Notes under the pieces: generated by a model | Told to the model about the DNA's origin: nothing | The model's database searches: none | Seen by the model: the letters and a program-made list of their open reading frames with translations, nothing else | Position numbers and translations under genes: made by a program | In this document: positions 33,340 through 42,840 of the stretch, piece by piece | Position numbering within the stretch: position 1 is the stretch's first letter | How the letters are laid out: every line of letters starts with the position of its first letter | Source: Devosia sp. | Lineage (GTDB): Bacteria > Pseudomonadota > Alphaproteobacteria > Rhizobiales > Devosiaceae | Assembly: GCF_017307495.1 (NCBI RefSeq) | Contig: NZ_JAFKHE010000029.1 | Location: 1 to 64,000 of the forward strand | Length of the DNA: 64,000 nucleotides | Direction of reading: 5' to 3'

Positions 33340-35068
33340 CAGCGAAATTCGCGTCCGGCCTGGGCGCATCCGCTCGACCCGCGCACAGCAGGCCCGGCCT
33401 TTCATTTCGCAGGCGCTCGCCGCCGCGCAGAAGGCCGGGGGCCGCGTCTCCTGTTCCGGCAAGATCACGACGGGCAACCGCTCGCGCTTCGGACGCGGCC
33501 AGCGCGCCAGCATCCAGGCCAATCGCCTGCTCACCGGCCGCTCGCGCATCGTCGTCATCAAGACCCGTGTGGTCCGCCATAGCGCACGCGCCGCGCCGCT
33601 GGCTGCGCACCTGTCTTATCTCCGCCGCGACGGCGTGACCCAAGACGGGGAGAAGGCGCGGCTGTTCGGTCCTGAAGGCGACAACGTGGATGCCCGCGAT
33701 TTCGCGGCGCGCTGCGAGGACGACCGGCATCATTTCCGCTTCATCGTCTCGCCTGAGGACGCCGTGGATATGGCCGATCTCAAGGACCACGCCCGCGAGC
33801 TGATGGGCCAGATGGAAAAGGATCTCGGCACGAAGCTCGATTGGGTTGGCGTCGATCACTGGAACACCGACAATCCCCACATCCATATCATCCTGCGCGG
33901 CCGCACCGACGACAGCCAGGACCTCGTGATCTCCCGCGACTACATCAAGGAGGGAATGCGCGCCCGTGCGCAGGATCTCGTCACGCAGGAGCTTGGCCGG
34001 CGCACCGATCTGGAGATCAACCGCAATCTGGAGCGGCAGGTCGAGGCCGAACGCTGGACGCAGCTCGATCGGCAGCTTGTCCGCGACGCCGGCAAGTCAG
34101 GCATCATCGACCTCGCGCCGCAGCCCGGTCAGCAGCCGGACGAATTTCACGCGCTCAAGGTCGGCAGGCTGCGCACCCTCGAAATCCGCGGGCTCGCCGG
34201 ACAGGTCGGACACCAGCAATGGTTCATCAAGGCCGAGGCGGAATCCACGCTGCGCGAACTTGGAGAGCGTGGCGACATCATCAAGCGGATGCACCGCGCG
34301 CTCACTGAACGCGGCATCGAGCGTGGCTCGGCCAGCTATGTCCTCGCCGGGGAGAGCCTCGATGTTCCCGTCATCGGCCGCCTCGTCGAACGCGGCCTTG
34401 ACGACGAACTGAAGGGAACGGCCTACGCCGTGGTCGACGGCGTGGATGGCCGCACCCATCACATCAGGCTGCCGCATCTCGACGCCACCGGCGACAGCCC
34501 GCCAGGATCGATCGTCGAGCTGCGCGCCTATGAGGACGCGAAAGGCGATCGCCGCGTCGCGCTCGCAGTCCGCTCCGATCTCGATCTCCAGCATCAGGTG
34601 AACGCAACCGGCGCGACCTGGCTCGACCGGCAATCCATCGCCCGCGAACCCGTCGCCATGTCGGACGGCGGTTTCGGCGCGGAAGTGCGGGACGCGATGC
34701 GGCAACGCGCGGAGCATCTGGTCGGCGAAGGTCTTGCCGAGCAGCAGGGCCGCCGCGTCATCTTTAACCGCAACCTGATCGAGACGCTCCGCCGCCGCGA
34801 AGTCGATGCCGTGGCCGGCAGGCTCGCGAAGGAGACCGGCCAGCCATTCAAACCGGCCGAAGGCGGCGAATATGTCGCCGGCACCTATCGTCAGCGCCTG
34901 ACGCTCGCCTCCGGCCGCTTCGCCATGATCGACGACGGCCTCGGCTTCCAGCTCGTGCCCTGGTCGCCATCCCTCGACAAGCAGCTCGGCCGCCACGTCT
35001 CCGGCGTCGCCCGCGACGGCGGCGGCGTCGATTGGGATTTCGGGCGCAAGCGCGGGCTCGGCCTCTAA
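33329..35068 (+). CDS. relaxase (VirD2-like N-terminus, DUF3363 C-terminus; RlxS type)
   Basis: 579 residues from ATG 33329. The relaxase domain covers about 75-215: candidate catalytic Tyr97 (HLSYLRRDG), and a metal-binding histidine triad with His177, His184 and His186 (HWNTDNPHIHIILRG). The rest is DUF3363. It nicks one strand at oriT, stays bound to the 5' end and pilots the strand to the coupling protein. The repeat cluster directly upstream is the likely substrate region. A start at 33314 would add only five residues and lies inside a repeat. Confidence 0.9.
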   Translation: MADDSEIRVRPGRIRSTRAQQARPFISQALAAAQKAGGRVSCSGKITTGNRSRFGRGQRASIQANRLLTGRSRIVVIKTRVVRHSARAAPLAAHLSYLRRDGVTQDGEKARLFGPEGDNVDARDFAARCEDDRHHFRFIVSPEDAVDMADLKDHARELMGQMEKDLGTKLDWVGVDHWNTDNPHIHIILRGRTDDSQDLVISRDYIKEGMRARAQDLVTQELGRRTDLEINRNLERQVEAERWTQLDRQLVRDAGKSGIIDLAPQPGQQPDEFHALKVGRLRTLEIRGLAGQVGHQQWFIKAEAESTLRELGERGDIIKRMHRALTERGIERGSASYVLAGESLDVPVIGRLVERGLDDELKGTAYAVVDGVDGRTHHIRLPHLDATGDSPPGSIVELRAYEDAKGDRRVALAVRSDLDLQHQVNATGATWLDRQSIAREPVAMSDGGFGAEVRDAMRQRAEHLVGEGLAEQQGRRVIFNRNLIETLRRREVDAVAGRLAKETGQPFKPAEGGEYVAGTYRQRLTLASGRFAMIDDGLGFQLVPWSPSLDKQLGRHVSGVARDGGGVDWDFGRKRGLGL

Positions 35069-35092
35069 CCTCAACAGACAAGGACCATCGCA

Positions 35093-37078
35093 ATGTCCGC
35101 GACCAAAATCCTTTGGGGACAGATTCTGATCGTCTTCCTCATCGTCCTCTCCACCACCTGGGGCGCGACCGAATATGTCGCCTGGAGCCTCGGGTTTCAG
35201 GCGCAGCTCGGGCCGCCCTGGTTCGCCCTGTTCGGCTGGCCGTTCTACCATCCACCCGCTTTCTTCTGGTGGTGGTTTTCTTACGATGCCTATGCGCCGG
35301 AGATCTTCACCGAGGGCGCGTTCATCGCCGCATCCGGCGGCTTCATCGCCATCGCCGTCGCCATCGGCATGTCGGTCTGGCGGGCGCGCGAAGCCAAAGA
35401 CATCGCGACCTATGGCTCGGCGCGCTGGGCCGAGAAGGAAGAGGTGAAGGCCGCGGGGCTGCTCGATCCCGATGGCGTCGTGCTGGGCCGCTACAGCCAA
35501 GAGTATCTGCGCCATGACGGGCCGGAGCATGTGCTGTGCTTCGCGCCGACGCGATCGGGCAAAGGCGTCGGCCTTGTCGTGCCCTCGCTCCTGACCTGGC
35601 CGGGCTCGGCGATCGTCCACGACATCAAGGGCGAGAACTGGACTTTGACATCCGGCTTCCGCTCGCACCACGGCCGCGTGCTCCTCTTCGATCCGACCAA
35701 TCCGAAATCCTCGGCCTACAATCCCTTGCTCGAGGTGCGGCGCGGCGAGTGGGAAGTGCGCGACGTGCAGAACATCGCCGATATTCTGGTCGATCCCGAA
35801 GGCAGCCTGGACAAGCGGAACCATTGGGAAAAAACCAGCCATTCGCTTCTGGTCGGCGCGATCCTCCATGTCCTCTACGCCGAGCCGGAAAAGACGCTCG
35901 CCGGTGTCGCCAACTTCCTCTCCGATCCGAAGCGCCCGGTCGAATCCACGCTGCGCGCCATGATGAAGACCGCCCATCTCGGCGAGGACGGGCCGCATCC
36001 CGTCGTCGCCAGCGCGGCGCGCGAGCTGCTGAACAAATCCGACAATGAGCGTTCCGGCGTCCTGTCCACGGCCATGTCGTTCCTCGGCCTCTACCGCGAT
36101 CCCGTCGTCGCCGAGGTGACGCGGCGCTGCGACTGGCGCATCAGCGACGTCGTGGGCGGCGAGCGGCCGACGACGCTCTACCTCGTCGTGCCGCCGTCCG
36201 ACATCAATCGCACCAAGCCGCTGATCCGGTTGCTGCTGAACCAGATAGGCCGCCGTCTGACCGAGGATCTACAGGCGAAGGGCGACCGTCACCGGCTGCT
36301 CTTGATGCTCGACGAGTTTCCGGCGCTGGGGCGGCTCGACTTCTTCGAGAGCGCGCTTGCCTTCATGGCGGGTTACGGCCTCAAAGCCTTCCTGATCGCG
36401 CAGTCGCTCAACCAGATCGAAAAGGCATACGGCCCGAACAACTCGATCCTCGACAACTGCCATGTGCGCGTGAGCTTCGCGACCAACGACGAGCGCACCG
36501 CCAAGCGCGTGTCCGATGCGCTCGGCACGGCGACCGAGATGAAGGCGATGAAGAACTATGCCGGGCATCGGCTCTCGCCCTGGCTCGGCCATCTGATGGT
36601 CTCGCGCTCCGAGACCGCCCGCCAGTTGCTGACGCCAGGCGAGATCATGCAGCTCCCGCCGAGCGACGAGATCGTCATGGTCGCCGGCACCCCCCCGATC
36701 CGGGCGAAGAAGGCGCGCTACTATGAGGATGCCCGTTTCCGCGAGCGTCTGCTGTCGCCGCCCGAACTGAAACGTCTCGACAAGCCTCGCCCCGACGACT
36801 GGAGCAGCCTGCCGATCCCGGCGAGGCCGGAGGCGCTGAACGCGCAGTCTGCCGACCTGTCCGACGACGAAGACACCACCGATTCCGAACGTCGGCTGCA
36901 ACCGGAACTCAGCCGCGCCAAGCCGGTGGAGAAGAAAGAACCCATCGCCAACGAGTTCGAGATCGAGCTTCCCGACGACGCCGAGGAGGACGCCGTGCGC
37001 AACCGGCGTATGCTTCGCCAGATGCAGGGGGTGGCGCGTCAGGTCTCGCTCGACCCGAATGACGGCATGGAGTTGTGA
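35093..37078 (+). CDS. traG: type IV coupling protein TraG/VirD4
   Basis: 661 residues. Two membrane segments lie in the first 100 residues (about 8-30 and 75-98). The Walker A APTRSGKGVG is at 151-160, and the Walker B LLLMLDEFPALG near 402-413. A 60-residue acidic, variable C-terminus (DLSDDEDTTDSE) is often the relaxosome contact. This inner-membrane ATPase hexamer hands the relaxase-DNA complex to the Trb channel. It starts 25 bases after the relaxase stop. Confidence 0.95.
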   Translation: MSATKILWGQILIVFLIVLSTTWGATEYVAWSLGFQAQLGPPWFALFGWPFYHPPAFFWWWFSYDAYAPEIFTEGAFIAASGGFIAIAVAIGMSVWRAREAKDIATYGSARWAEKEEVKAAGLLDPDGVVLGRYSQEYLRHDGPEHVLCFAPTRSGKGVGLVVPSLLTWPGSAIVHDIKGENWTLTSGFRSHHGRVLLFDPTNPKSSAYNPLLEVRRGEWEVRDVQNIADILVDPEGSLDKRNHWEKTSHSLLVGAILHVLYAEPEKTLAGVANFLSDPKRPVESTLRAMMKTAHLGEDGPHPVVASAARELLNKSDNERSGVLSTAMSFLGLYRDPVVAEVTRRCDWRISDVVGGERPTTLYLVVPPSDINRTKPLIRLLLNQIGRRLTEDLQAKGDRHRLLLMLDEFPALGRLDFFESALAFMAGYGLKAFLIAQSLNQIEKAYGPNNSILDNCHVRVSFATNDERTAKRVSDALGTATEMKAMKNYAGHRLSPWLGHLMVSRSETARQLLTPGEIMQLPPSDEIVMVAGTPPIRAKKARYYEDARFRERLLSPPELKRLDKPRPDDWSSLPIPARPEALNAQSADLSDDEDTTDSERRLQPELSRAKPVEKKEPIANEFEIELPDDAEEDAVRNRRMLRQMQGVARQVSLDPNDGMEL

Positions 37079-37085
37079 GCGCGCC

Positions 37086-37514
37086 ATGACCAGCCATCGG
37101 AAAAAGTCGAAGTTCACGGTCTATCTGGACCCCGACGTGACGCAGGCGCTGGCGGATTTTGCCGCGCGCCGGGATCAATCGCAGTCCATGATCGCCGAGG
37201 CAGCGATCGCATCGTTCCTGTCGCCGGACGATGCCGAGCGGCGCGAGGCCGTCGTCGCCAAGCGCCTCGATCAGATCGACCGCCGCATGACCCGCCTGGA
37301 GCGGGATGTCGGCATCGCCGTTGAAACGTTGGCGGTGTTCATCCGCTTCTGGATCACGACCACGCCGGCCTTGCCGGAGCCTGCCGCGCAGGCGGCACGC
37401 GCCAAGTCAGCCGAGCGGTATGAGGCTTTCATCACCGCGCTCGGCCGGCGCCTCGTCAAAGGGCCGAAGCTGCGACAGGAGATCCCCGAGGATGTCTCCG
37501 AGTCGGAGCCGTGA
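37086..37514 (+). CDS. CopG/RHH-type protein following traG
   Basis: 142 residues from ATG 37086. The RHH motif is at the N-terminus (KKSKFTVYLDPDVTQALADFAARRDQSQSMIAEAAIASFL), followed by a coiled segment (KRLDQIDRRMTRLERDVGIAVETL) and a membrane-like stretch near 80-90. Such genes regularly sit between traG and trbB and are labelled CopG-family regulators. It may control the trb promoter through the repeats at 37626-37666, or serve in the relaxosome. Confidence 0.85.
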   Translation: MTSHRKKSKFTVYLDPDVTQALADFAARRDQSQSMIAEAAIASFLSPDDAERREAVVAKRLDQIDRRMTRLERDVGIAVETLAVFIRFWITTTPALPEPAAQAARAKSAERYEAFITALGRRLVKGPKLRQEIPEDVSESEP

Positions 37515-37625
37515 CGATCTCGCGCGTCATCTGGTGAGCCCGGCGACGACATCAAGATCAGGGCTCTTCCGCCGTTCTCCTGTATTTGCACGCCACACTA
37601 CTACTACGACCGATACTTGTTGAAC

Positions 37626-37666
37626 CGACCCGATTTCGGGCTCTTTTAATCGACCCCATTCCGGGG
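37626..37666 (+). promoter_or_regulatory. paired palindromic repeats before trbB
   Basis: CGACCCGATTTCGGG (37626-37640) and CGACCCCATTCCGGGG (37651-37666), each a short inverted repeat, start 25 bases apart. They lie in the 188-base gap between the RHH gene and trbB and are plausible operators for the trb operon. A remnant of an insertion-sequence end is the alternative. Confidence 0.45.
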
Positions 37667-37702
37667 ACTGTCTGTTGCGCCTCGTGAGGAAACGGGGCCG
37701 AC

Positions 37703-38683
37703 ATGACCACTTCACACCAGAAGCCGGAGGCGATCCAGCGCGGCGCGCGGATGCTGCGCACCGCGCTTGGGGCCGCCATCGCGCGATTTCTGGAAGACCC
37801 CGCCGTCGTCGAGGTGATGCTGAATCCCGATGGCCGCATCTGGATTGATCGCCTGTCCGAAGGGCTGGCCGATACGGGCGAGAGGCTGTCGGCCGCCGAT
37901 GGCGAGCGCATCGTGCGCCTGGTCGCCCATCATGTCGGCGCGGAGGTTCATGCCCGAAGCCCGCGCGTCTCGGCCGAACTGCCCGAGACGGGGGAACGGT
38001 TCGAGGGCCTGTTGCCGCCGGTTGTTGCCGCGCCGGCCTTCGCCATCCGCAAGCCCGCCGTCGCCGTCTTCACGCTCGACGATTACGTCGCTGCGGGGAT
38101 CATGGTCGCCGACCAGGCCGTGACGTTACGCGCGGCCGTCGCGGCGCGCGCCAACATCCTCGTCGCCGGCGGCACCTCGACCGGCAAGACCACGCTGACC
38201 AATGCGCTGCTGGCCGAAGTCGCCAAGAGCGCCGATCGCGTCGTCATCATCGAGGACACGCGCGAACTCCAGTGCGCCGCGCCGAACCTCGTTTCCATGC
38301 GGACCAAGGAAGGCGTCGCCACGCTTTCCGATCTCGTGCGGTCCTCGCTGCGCCTGCGCCCCGATCGCATCCCCATCGGCGAGGTGCGCGGCGCCGAGGC
38401 GCTCGACCTCCTCAAAGCCTGGGGCACCGGCCATCCCGGCGGCGTCGGCACGATCCACGCCGGCACCGGCATCGGCGCGCTACGCCGTCTCGAACAGCTC
38501 ATTCAAGAGGCCGTCGTCACGGTCCCGCGCGCTCTGATCGCCGAGACGATCGACCTCGTGGCCGTCCTCGCCGGCCGCGGCTCCGCGCGCCGGCTCGCCG
38601 AACTCGCCCGCGTCGAAGGGCTCGGCCCGGACGGCGATTACCGCATCACCCCAGCCCACCCGACCACAGGAGAACCCGAATGA
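37703..38683 (+). CDS. trbB: conjugal transfer ATPase TrbB (VirB11 type)
   Basis: 326 residues. The Walker A GGTSTGKTT is at 156-164. The Asp box IIEDTRELQ is near 187-195. The His box GGVGTIHAGTG is near 247-257. This cytoplasmic hexameric ATPase at the base of the channel powers pilus assembly and transfer. First gene of the trb operon; its stop overlaps trbC by ATGA. Confidence 0.96.
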   Translation: MTTSHQKPEAIQRGARMLRTALGAAIARFLEDPAVVEVMLNPDGRIWIDRLSEGLADTGERLSAADGERIVRLVAHHVGAEVHARSPRVSAELPETGERFEGLLPPVVAAPAFAIRKPAVAVFTLDDYVAAGIMVADQAVTLRAAVAARANILVAGGTSTGKTTLTNALLAEVAKSADRVVIIEDTRELQCAAPNLVSMRTKEGVATLSDLVRSSLRLRPDRIPIGEVRGAEALDLLKAWGTGHPGGVGTIHAGTGIGALRRLEQLIQEAVVTVPRALIAETIDLVAVLAGRGSARRLAELARVEGLGPDGDYRITPAHPTTGEPE

Positions 38684-39012
38684 TCCGCACGCTTCAACGC
38701 GGCCGCCGCATCGTGGCGACCGCCATAACCGCCGTCACTGTCAGCATGATGCTGGCGCCGGCCGCCCATGCCTCCGGCTCGTCCATGCCGTGGGAAGCGC
38801 CCCTTCAGAAAATCCTCCAATCGATCGAAGGCCCGGTGGCCAAGATCGTCGCGGTCATCATCATCATTGCCACGGGCCTGGCGCTCGCCTTCGGCGACAC
38901 GTCCGGCGGCTTCCGCAAGCTGATCCAGATCGTGTTCGGCCTGTCGATCGCCTTCGCGGCCAGCTCGTTCTTCCTCAGCTTCTTCAGCTTTGGCGGCGGG
39001 GCGCTCGTCTGA
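38680..39012 (+). CDS. trbC: pilin TrbC (VirB2 type)
   Basis: 110 residues with a long signal peptide (cleavage after about AHA at 30-32) and two hydrophobic helices (about 54-70 and 83-103) joined by a short basic loop, the VirB2 pilin layout. It is processed by TraF. It overlaps trbB and trbD. Confidence 0.93.
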   Translation: MIRTLQRGRRIVATAITAVTVSMMLAPAAHASGSSMPWEAPLQKILQSIEGPVAKIVAVIIIIATGLALAFGDTSGGFRKLIQIVFGLSIAFAASSFFLSFFSFGGGALV

Positions 39013-39290
39013 TGGCGGTCGCCTTCGAGCAATTGGATGTGCCGGGATTCACCGTCCCGGTTCACCGCGCACTGACCGAGCACATCCTGCTCGGCGGTGC
39101 GCCGCGCTCTATCGCGATCCTCAACGGGACGCTGGCCGGGGCCGTGGGCCTCGGCCTGCGCCTCTGGCTGGTCGGCATCGCCATCTGGGCCATCGGTCAT
39201 GTCGCGGCGGTCTGGGCCGCCAGGCGCGATCCCCAATTCGTCGAGGTCGGCCGACGCCATCTGCGCGTCCCGGCTTTTCTCGCGGTCTGA
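39012..39290 (+). CDS. trbD: TrbD (VirB3 type)
   Basis: 92 residues: a short N-terminal tail (VPGFTVPVHRALTEHILLGGAPR), typical of TrbD, then one hydrophobic hairpin (35-68). It is an inner-membrane channel component. The start ATG overlaps the trbC stop by one base. Confidence 0.93.
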   Translation: MAVAFEQLDVPGFTVPVHRALTEHILLGGAPRSIAILNGTLAGAVGLGLRLWLVGIAIWAIGHVAAVWAARRDPQFVEVGRRHLRVPAFLAV

Positions 39291-39302
39291 GGGGGCGTCG
39301 CC

Positions 39303-41741
39303 ATGATGAATCTCTCCGAATATCGCCGCACCGCTGCCCGCCTTGCCGACTATCTGCCCTGGGCCGCGCTGGTCGGCCCCGGCGTCATCGTGAACAAGGA
39401 CGGATCGTTCCAGCGCACCGCGCGCTTCCGCGGTCCCGATCTCGATAGCGCCGTCGCGGCCGAGCTGGTCGCCGTCGCCGGTCGCATCAACAACGCCTTC
39501 CGCCGTCTCGGCTCGGGTTGGAGCATCTTTGTCGAGGCGCAGCGCAGCGAAGCCGCGACCTATCCCGACAGCACGTTTCCCGATCCGGCCTCCGGCCTGG
39601 TGGAAGAGGAACGCAAGGCCGACTTCGAGGAAGCCGGCATCCATTTCGTGTCGGACTATTTCCTGACCATCCTCTATCTGCCGCCGGCCGAGGACGCCGC
39701 CCGGGCCGAAACCTGGCTCTACGAGGGCCGCGAGCAATCCGGCGTCGATCCCCATGAGGTGATGCGCGGGTTCATCGACCGCACCGATCGCGTGCTCGCG
39801 CTGCTCGACGGCTTCATGCCCGAATGCGGCTGGCTCGATGACACGGAGACGCTGACCTATCTCCATTCGGCGGTTTCAACCAAGCGGCATCGCGTCCGCG
39901 TTCCCGAAACGCCGATCTATCTCGATGCGCTGCTCGCCGACCAGCCGCTGACCGGCGGCCTCGAACCGCGCCTTGGCGACCAGCATCTTCGCGTCCTCAC
40001 CGTCATCGGCTTTCCGACCGCGACGACGCCCGGCCTGCTCGACGATCTCAACCGGCTGGCCTTTCCCTATCGCTGGTCGACCCGCGCGATCCTGCTCGAC
40101 AAGACCGACGCGACCAAACTGCTGACCAAGATCCGGCGGCAATGGTTCGCCAAGCGCAAGTCGATCGCTGCCATCCTCAAGGAAGTTCTGACCAACGAAG
40201 CCTCGGCGCTGGTGGACACCGATGCGTCCAACAAGGCGGCCGACGCCGACATGGCCTTGCAGGAACTGGGTCAGGACGTGGCGGGCATGGCCTATGTCAC
40301 CGCGACGATCGTGGTGTGGGACGCCGATCCGCGCCTTGCCGACGAGAAACTCCGCCTTGTCGAGAAGGTCATCCAGGGCCGCGACTTCACGGCCATGGTC
40401 GAGACGGTCAACGCGGTGGACGCATGGCTCGGCAGTCTGCCCGGCCACGCCTACGCCAACGTCCGCCAGCCCCCCATCAGCACTTTGAATCTCGCCCACA
40501 TGATACCGCTGTCGGCGGTGTGGGCGGGGCCGGAACGGGACGAGCATTTCGGTGCGCCCCCCTTGCTTTACGGCAAGACCGAAGGCTCGACCCCGTTCCG
40601 GTTATCCCTCCACGTCGGCGATGTCGGCCACACCCTCGTCGTCGGCCCGACTGGCGCGGGCAAGAGCGTGTTGCTCGCGCTGATGGCGCTCCAGTTCCGG
40701 CGCTATGATCGCAGCCAGGTGTTCGCCTTCGACTTCGGCGGCTCGATCCGCGCCGCAGCCCTCGCCATGGGCGGCGACTGGCACGATCTCGGCGGCGGGC
40801 TGACAGAGGGCGACGACTTCTCCGTCTCGCTTCAGCCGCTCGCGCGCATCCACGATACCTATGAGCGTGCCTGGGCCGCCGACTGGATCGTCGCGATCCT
40901 GACCCGTGAAGCAATCCAGATCACGCCGGAAGTGAAGGAGCACATTTGGACCGCGCTGACGTCGCTGGCCTCGGCGCCGGTCGAGGAACGCACGATCACC
41001 GGCCTGTCGGTGCTGCTCCAGTCCAACGACATCAAGCAGGCGCTCCGGCCTTATTGCGTCGGCGGGGCCTATGGTCGGCTGCTCGACGCGGAGGTCGAGC
41101 AACTCGGCTCGTCCGCCGTGCAGGCGTTCGAGATCGAGGGGCTGGTCGGCACAGGTGCGGCGCCCGCCGTGCTTTCCTATCTCTTCCATCGGATCGGCGA
41201 CCGGCTCGATGGACGGCCGACGTTGCTTATCATCGACGAGGGCTGGCTGGCGCTGGACGATGAAGGCTTTGCCGGCCAGCTCCGCGAATGGCTGAAGACG
41301 CTGCGCAAGAAGAACGCATCGGTGATCTTCGCCACGCAGTCGCTATCCGACATCGACAATTCGAGCATCGCGCCGGCCATCATCGAAAGCTGCCCGACGC
41401 GCCTCCTGTTGCCGAACGAGCGCGCGATCGAGCCGCAGATCACGGCCATCTATCGCCGCTTCGGTCTCAATGACAGGCAGATCGAAATCCTCGCGCGGGC
41501 CACGCCCAAGCGGGATTATTACTGCCAGTCACGGCGCGGCAACCGCCTGTTCGAGCTGGGCCTGTCCGAACTCGGCCTCGCGCTCTGCGCCGCATCCTCA
41601 AAATCCGACCAGACCCTGATCGCCAACCTCGTCGCCGAACACGGCCGCGACGGCTTCCTCGCCGCGTGGCTGCGCGCCCGCGACGTGGGCTGGGCTGTCG
41701 ACCTCATCCCAACTTTTCCCACCGCAGCAAAGGAGTCCTGA
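39303..41741 (+). CDS. trbE: conjugal transfer ATPase TrbE (VirB4 type)
   Basis: 812 residues, normal for TrbE. An N-terminal domain begins with LSEYRRTAARLADYLPWAALVGPGVI. The Walker A VVGPTGAGKSVLL is near 445-457, and the Walker B LLIIDEGWLALDDEGF near 641-656. This largest energy-providing ATPase of the channel also pulls pilin from the membrane. Confidence 0.96.
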   Translation: MMNLSEYRRTAARLADYLPWAALVGPGVIVNKDGSFQRTARFRGPDLDSAVAAELVAVAGRINNAFRRLGSGWSIFVEAQRSEAATYPDSTFPDPASGLVEEERKADFEEAGIHFVSDYFLTILYLPPAEDAARAETWLYEGREQSGVDPHEVMRGFIDRTDRVLALLDGFMPECGWLDDTETLTYLHSAVSTKRHRVRVPETPIYLDALLADQPLTGGLEPRLGDQHLRVLTVIGFPTATTPGLLDDLNRLAFPYRWSTRAILLDKTDATKLLTKIRRQWFAKRKSIAAILKEVLTNEASALVDTDASNKAADADMALQELGQDVAGMAYVTATIVVWDADPRLADEKLRLVEKVIQGRDFTAMVETVNAVDAWLGSLPGHAYANVRQPPISTLNLAHMIPLSAVWAGPERDEHFGAPPLLYGKTEGSTPFRLSLHVGDVGHTLVVGPTGAGKSVLLALMALQFRRYDRSQVFAFDFGGSIRAAALAMGGDWHDLGGGLTEGDDFSVSLQPLARIHDTYERAWAADWIVAILTREAIQITPEVKEHIWTALTSLASAPVEERTITGLSVLLQSNDIKQALRPYCVGGAYGRLLDAEVEQLGSSAVQAFEIEGLVGTGAAPAVLSYLFHRIGDRLDGRPTLLIIDEGWLALDDEGFAGQLREWLKTLRKKNASVIFATQSLSDIDNSSIAPAIIESCPTRLLLPNERAIEPQITAIYRRFGLNDRQIEILARATPKRDYYCQSRRGNRLFELGLSELGLALCAASSKSDQTLIANLVAEHGRDGFLAAWLRARDVGWAVDLIPTFPTAAKES

Positions 41742-41743
41742 CT

Positions 41744-42511
41744 ATGATTACCCTTCGTTTCCGCTCGCGCGCCATGGCGCTCGCCGCGTCCATGCTGGCG
41801 GCCGCGCCGCTCGCACTCTCGCCGATGGTGGCGACGCCCGCTCACGCCATCATCGTCTTCGATCCCTCCAACTATGCGCAAAACGTCCTGACCGCCGCGC
41901 GCACGCTGGAGCAGATCACCAACCAGATCACCTCGCTCCAGAACGAAGCTCAGATGCTCATCAACCAGGCGAAGAACCTGGCGAGCCTGCCTTACTCGGC
42001 GCTTCAGACCTTGCAGCAGAACGTGCAGCGCACGCAGCAGCTTCTCCAGCAGGCCCAGGGCATTGCCTTCAATGTCCAGCAGATTGACCAGATGTTCAGC
42101 CAGAAATACGGCAACGTCTCCATGTCGACGAGCGACAAGCAGATGGTCGCCGACGCCCGCTCGCGCTGGCAGAACACCGTCGGCGGCTTGCAGGACGCCA
42201 TGCGCGTGCAGGCCGGTGTCGTCTCGAACATCGACAGCAACCGGACGCAGATGTCGGCGCTGGTCAGCCAGAGCCAGGGCGCGACCGGCGCGCTTCAGGC
42301 GACGCAAGCCGGCAATCAGATCCTCGCCCTGCAATCGCAGCAGCTTTCGGATCTCGTGGCGCTGCTCGCCTCCAACGGCCGCGCCAGCGCGCTCACCGAG
42401 GCCGAACGCAGCGCCGCCGCCGAACAGGGCCGCGAACAGCGTCGCCGCTTCCTGACGCCGGGCTCGGGCTACCAGCCCGGCAACGCCCAGATCTTCAACA
42501 GCGGCAAGTAA
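41744..42511 (+). CDS. trbJ: TrbJ (VirB5 type)
   Basis: 255 residues with a signal peptide ending around AHA (33-35), then IVFDPSNYAQNVLTAARTLEQITNQITSLQNEAQML, the TrbJ signature. The body is mostly coiled helix and very rich in Gln. It is a periplasmic or pilus-tip protein for contact with the recipient. ATG 41744 follows AGGAG closely. Confidence 0.93.
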   Translation: MITLRFRSRAMALAASMLAAAPLALSPMVATPAHAIIVFDPSNYAQNVLTAARTLEQITNQITSLQNEAQMLINQAKNLASLPYSALQTLQQNVQRTQQLLQQAQGIAFNVQQIDQMFSQKYGNVSMSTSDKQMVADARSRWQNTVGGLQDAMRVQAGVVSNIDSNRTQMSALVSQSQGATGALQATQAGNQILALQSQQLSDLVALLASNGRASALTEAERSAAAEQGREQRRRFLTPGSGYQPGNAQIFNSGK

Positions 42512-42531
42512 GCGCCGGAAGGAGCAGGCTT

Positions 42532-42837
42532 ATGGACGGCAAGATGCTGGCCCGGCTGGGCGCTATTGTATTCGTCGCCATCGCCGTCACGGCGACGGCG
42601 ATCGAAATGACCCGTAGAGAGGACGCGCCAGCACCGCCGTCGGCGCGTCAGCTTCAGCCCGAAGGCGATCCGCTGCGCGAGAGCCAGCGCCGGTGCCAGC
42701 AACTTGGTCAACAGGCCGCGAGCGATGCGGAATGTCTGCGCGTCTGGGCCGAAACCCGCGACCGCTTTCTCGGCCACGCGCCTGCGCCGGTCGCTCCGGT
42801 CGCACCGGCGGCGCCCGCCGCAGCCGAAGGGCGGTGA
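42532..42837 (+). CDS. trbK: TrbK-like entry-exclusion protein
   Basis: 101 residues: a membrane segment at 7-23, a periplasmic tail with two cysteines (RRCQQLGQQAASDAECLRVWAE) and an Ala/Pro-rich end. This is the alternative TrbK found in alphaproteobacterial trb operons. It would block uptake of a second copy of the element. Confidence 0.8.
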   Translation: MDGKMLARLGAIVFVAIAVTATAIEMTRREDAPAPPSARQLQPEGDPLRESQRRCQQLGQQAASDAECLRVWAETRDRFLGHAPAPVAPVAPAAPAAAEGR

Positions 42838-42840
42838 GCC

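Noticed and set aside
34097..35998. 633-codon open frame on the minus strand
   Set aside because: Antisense to the relaxase and traG, both with clear motifs; composition is that of a shadow frame.
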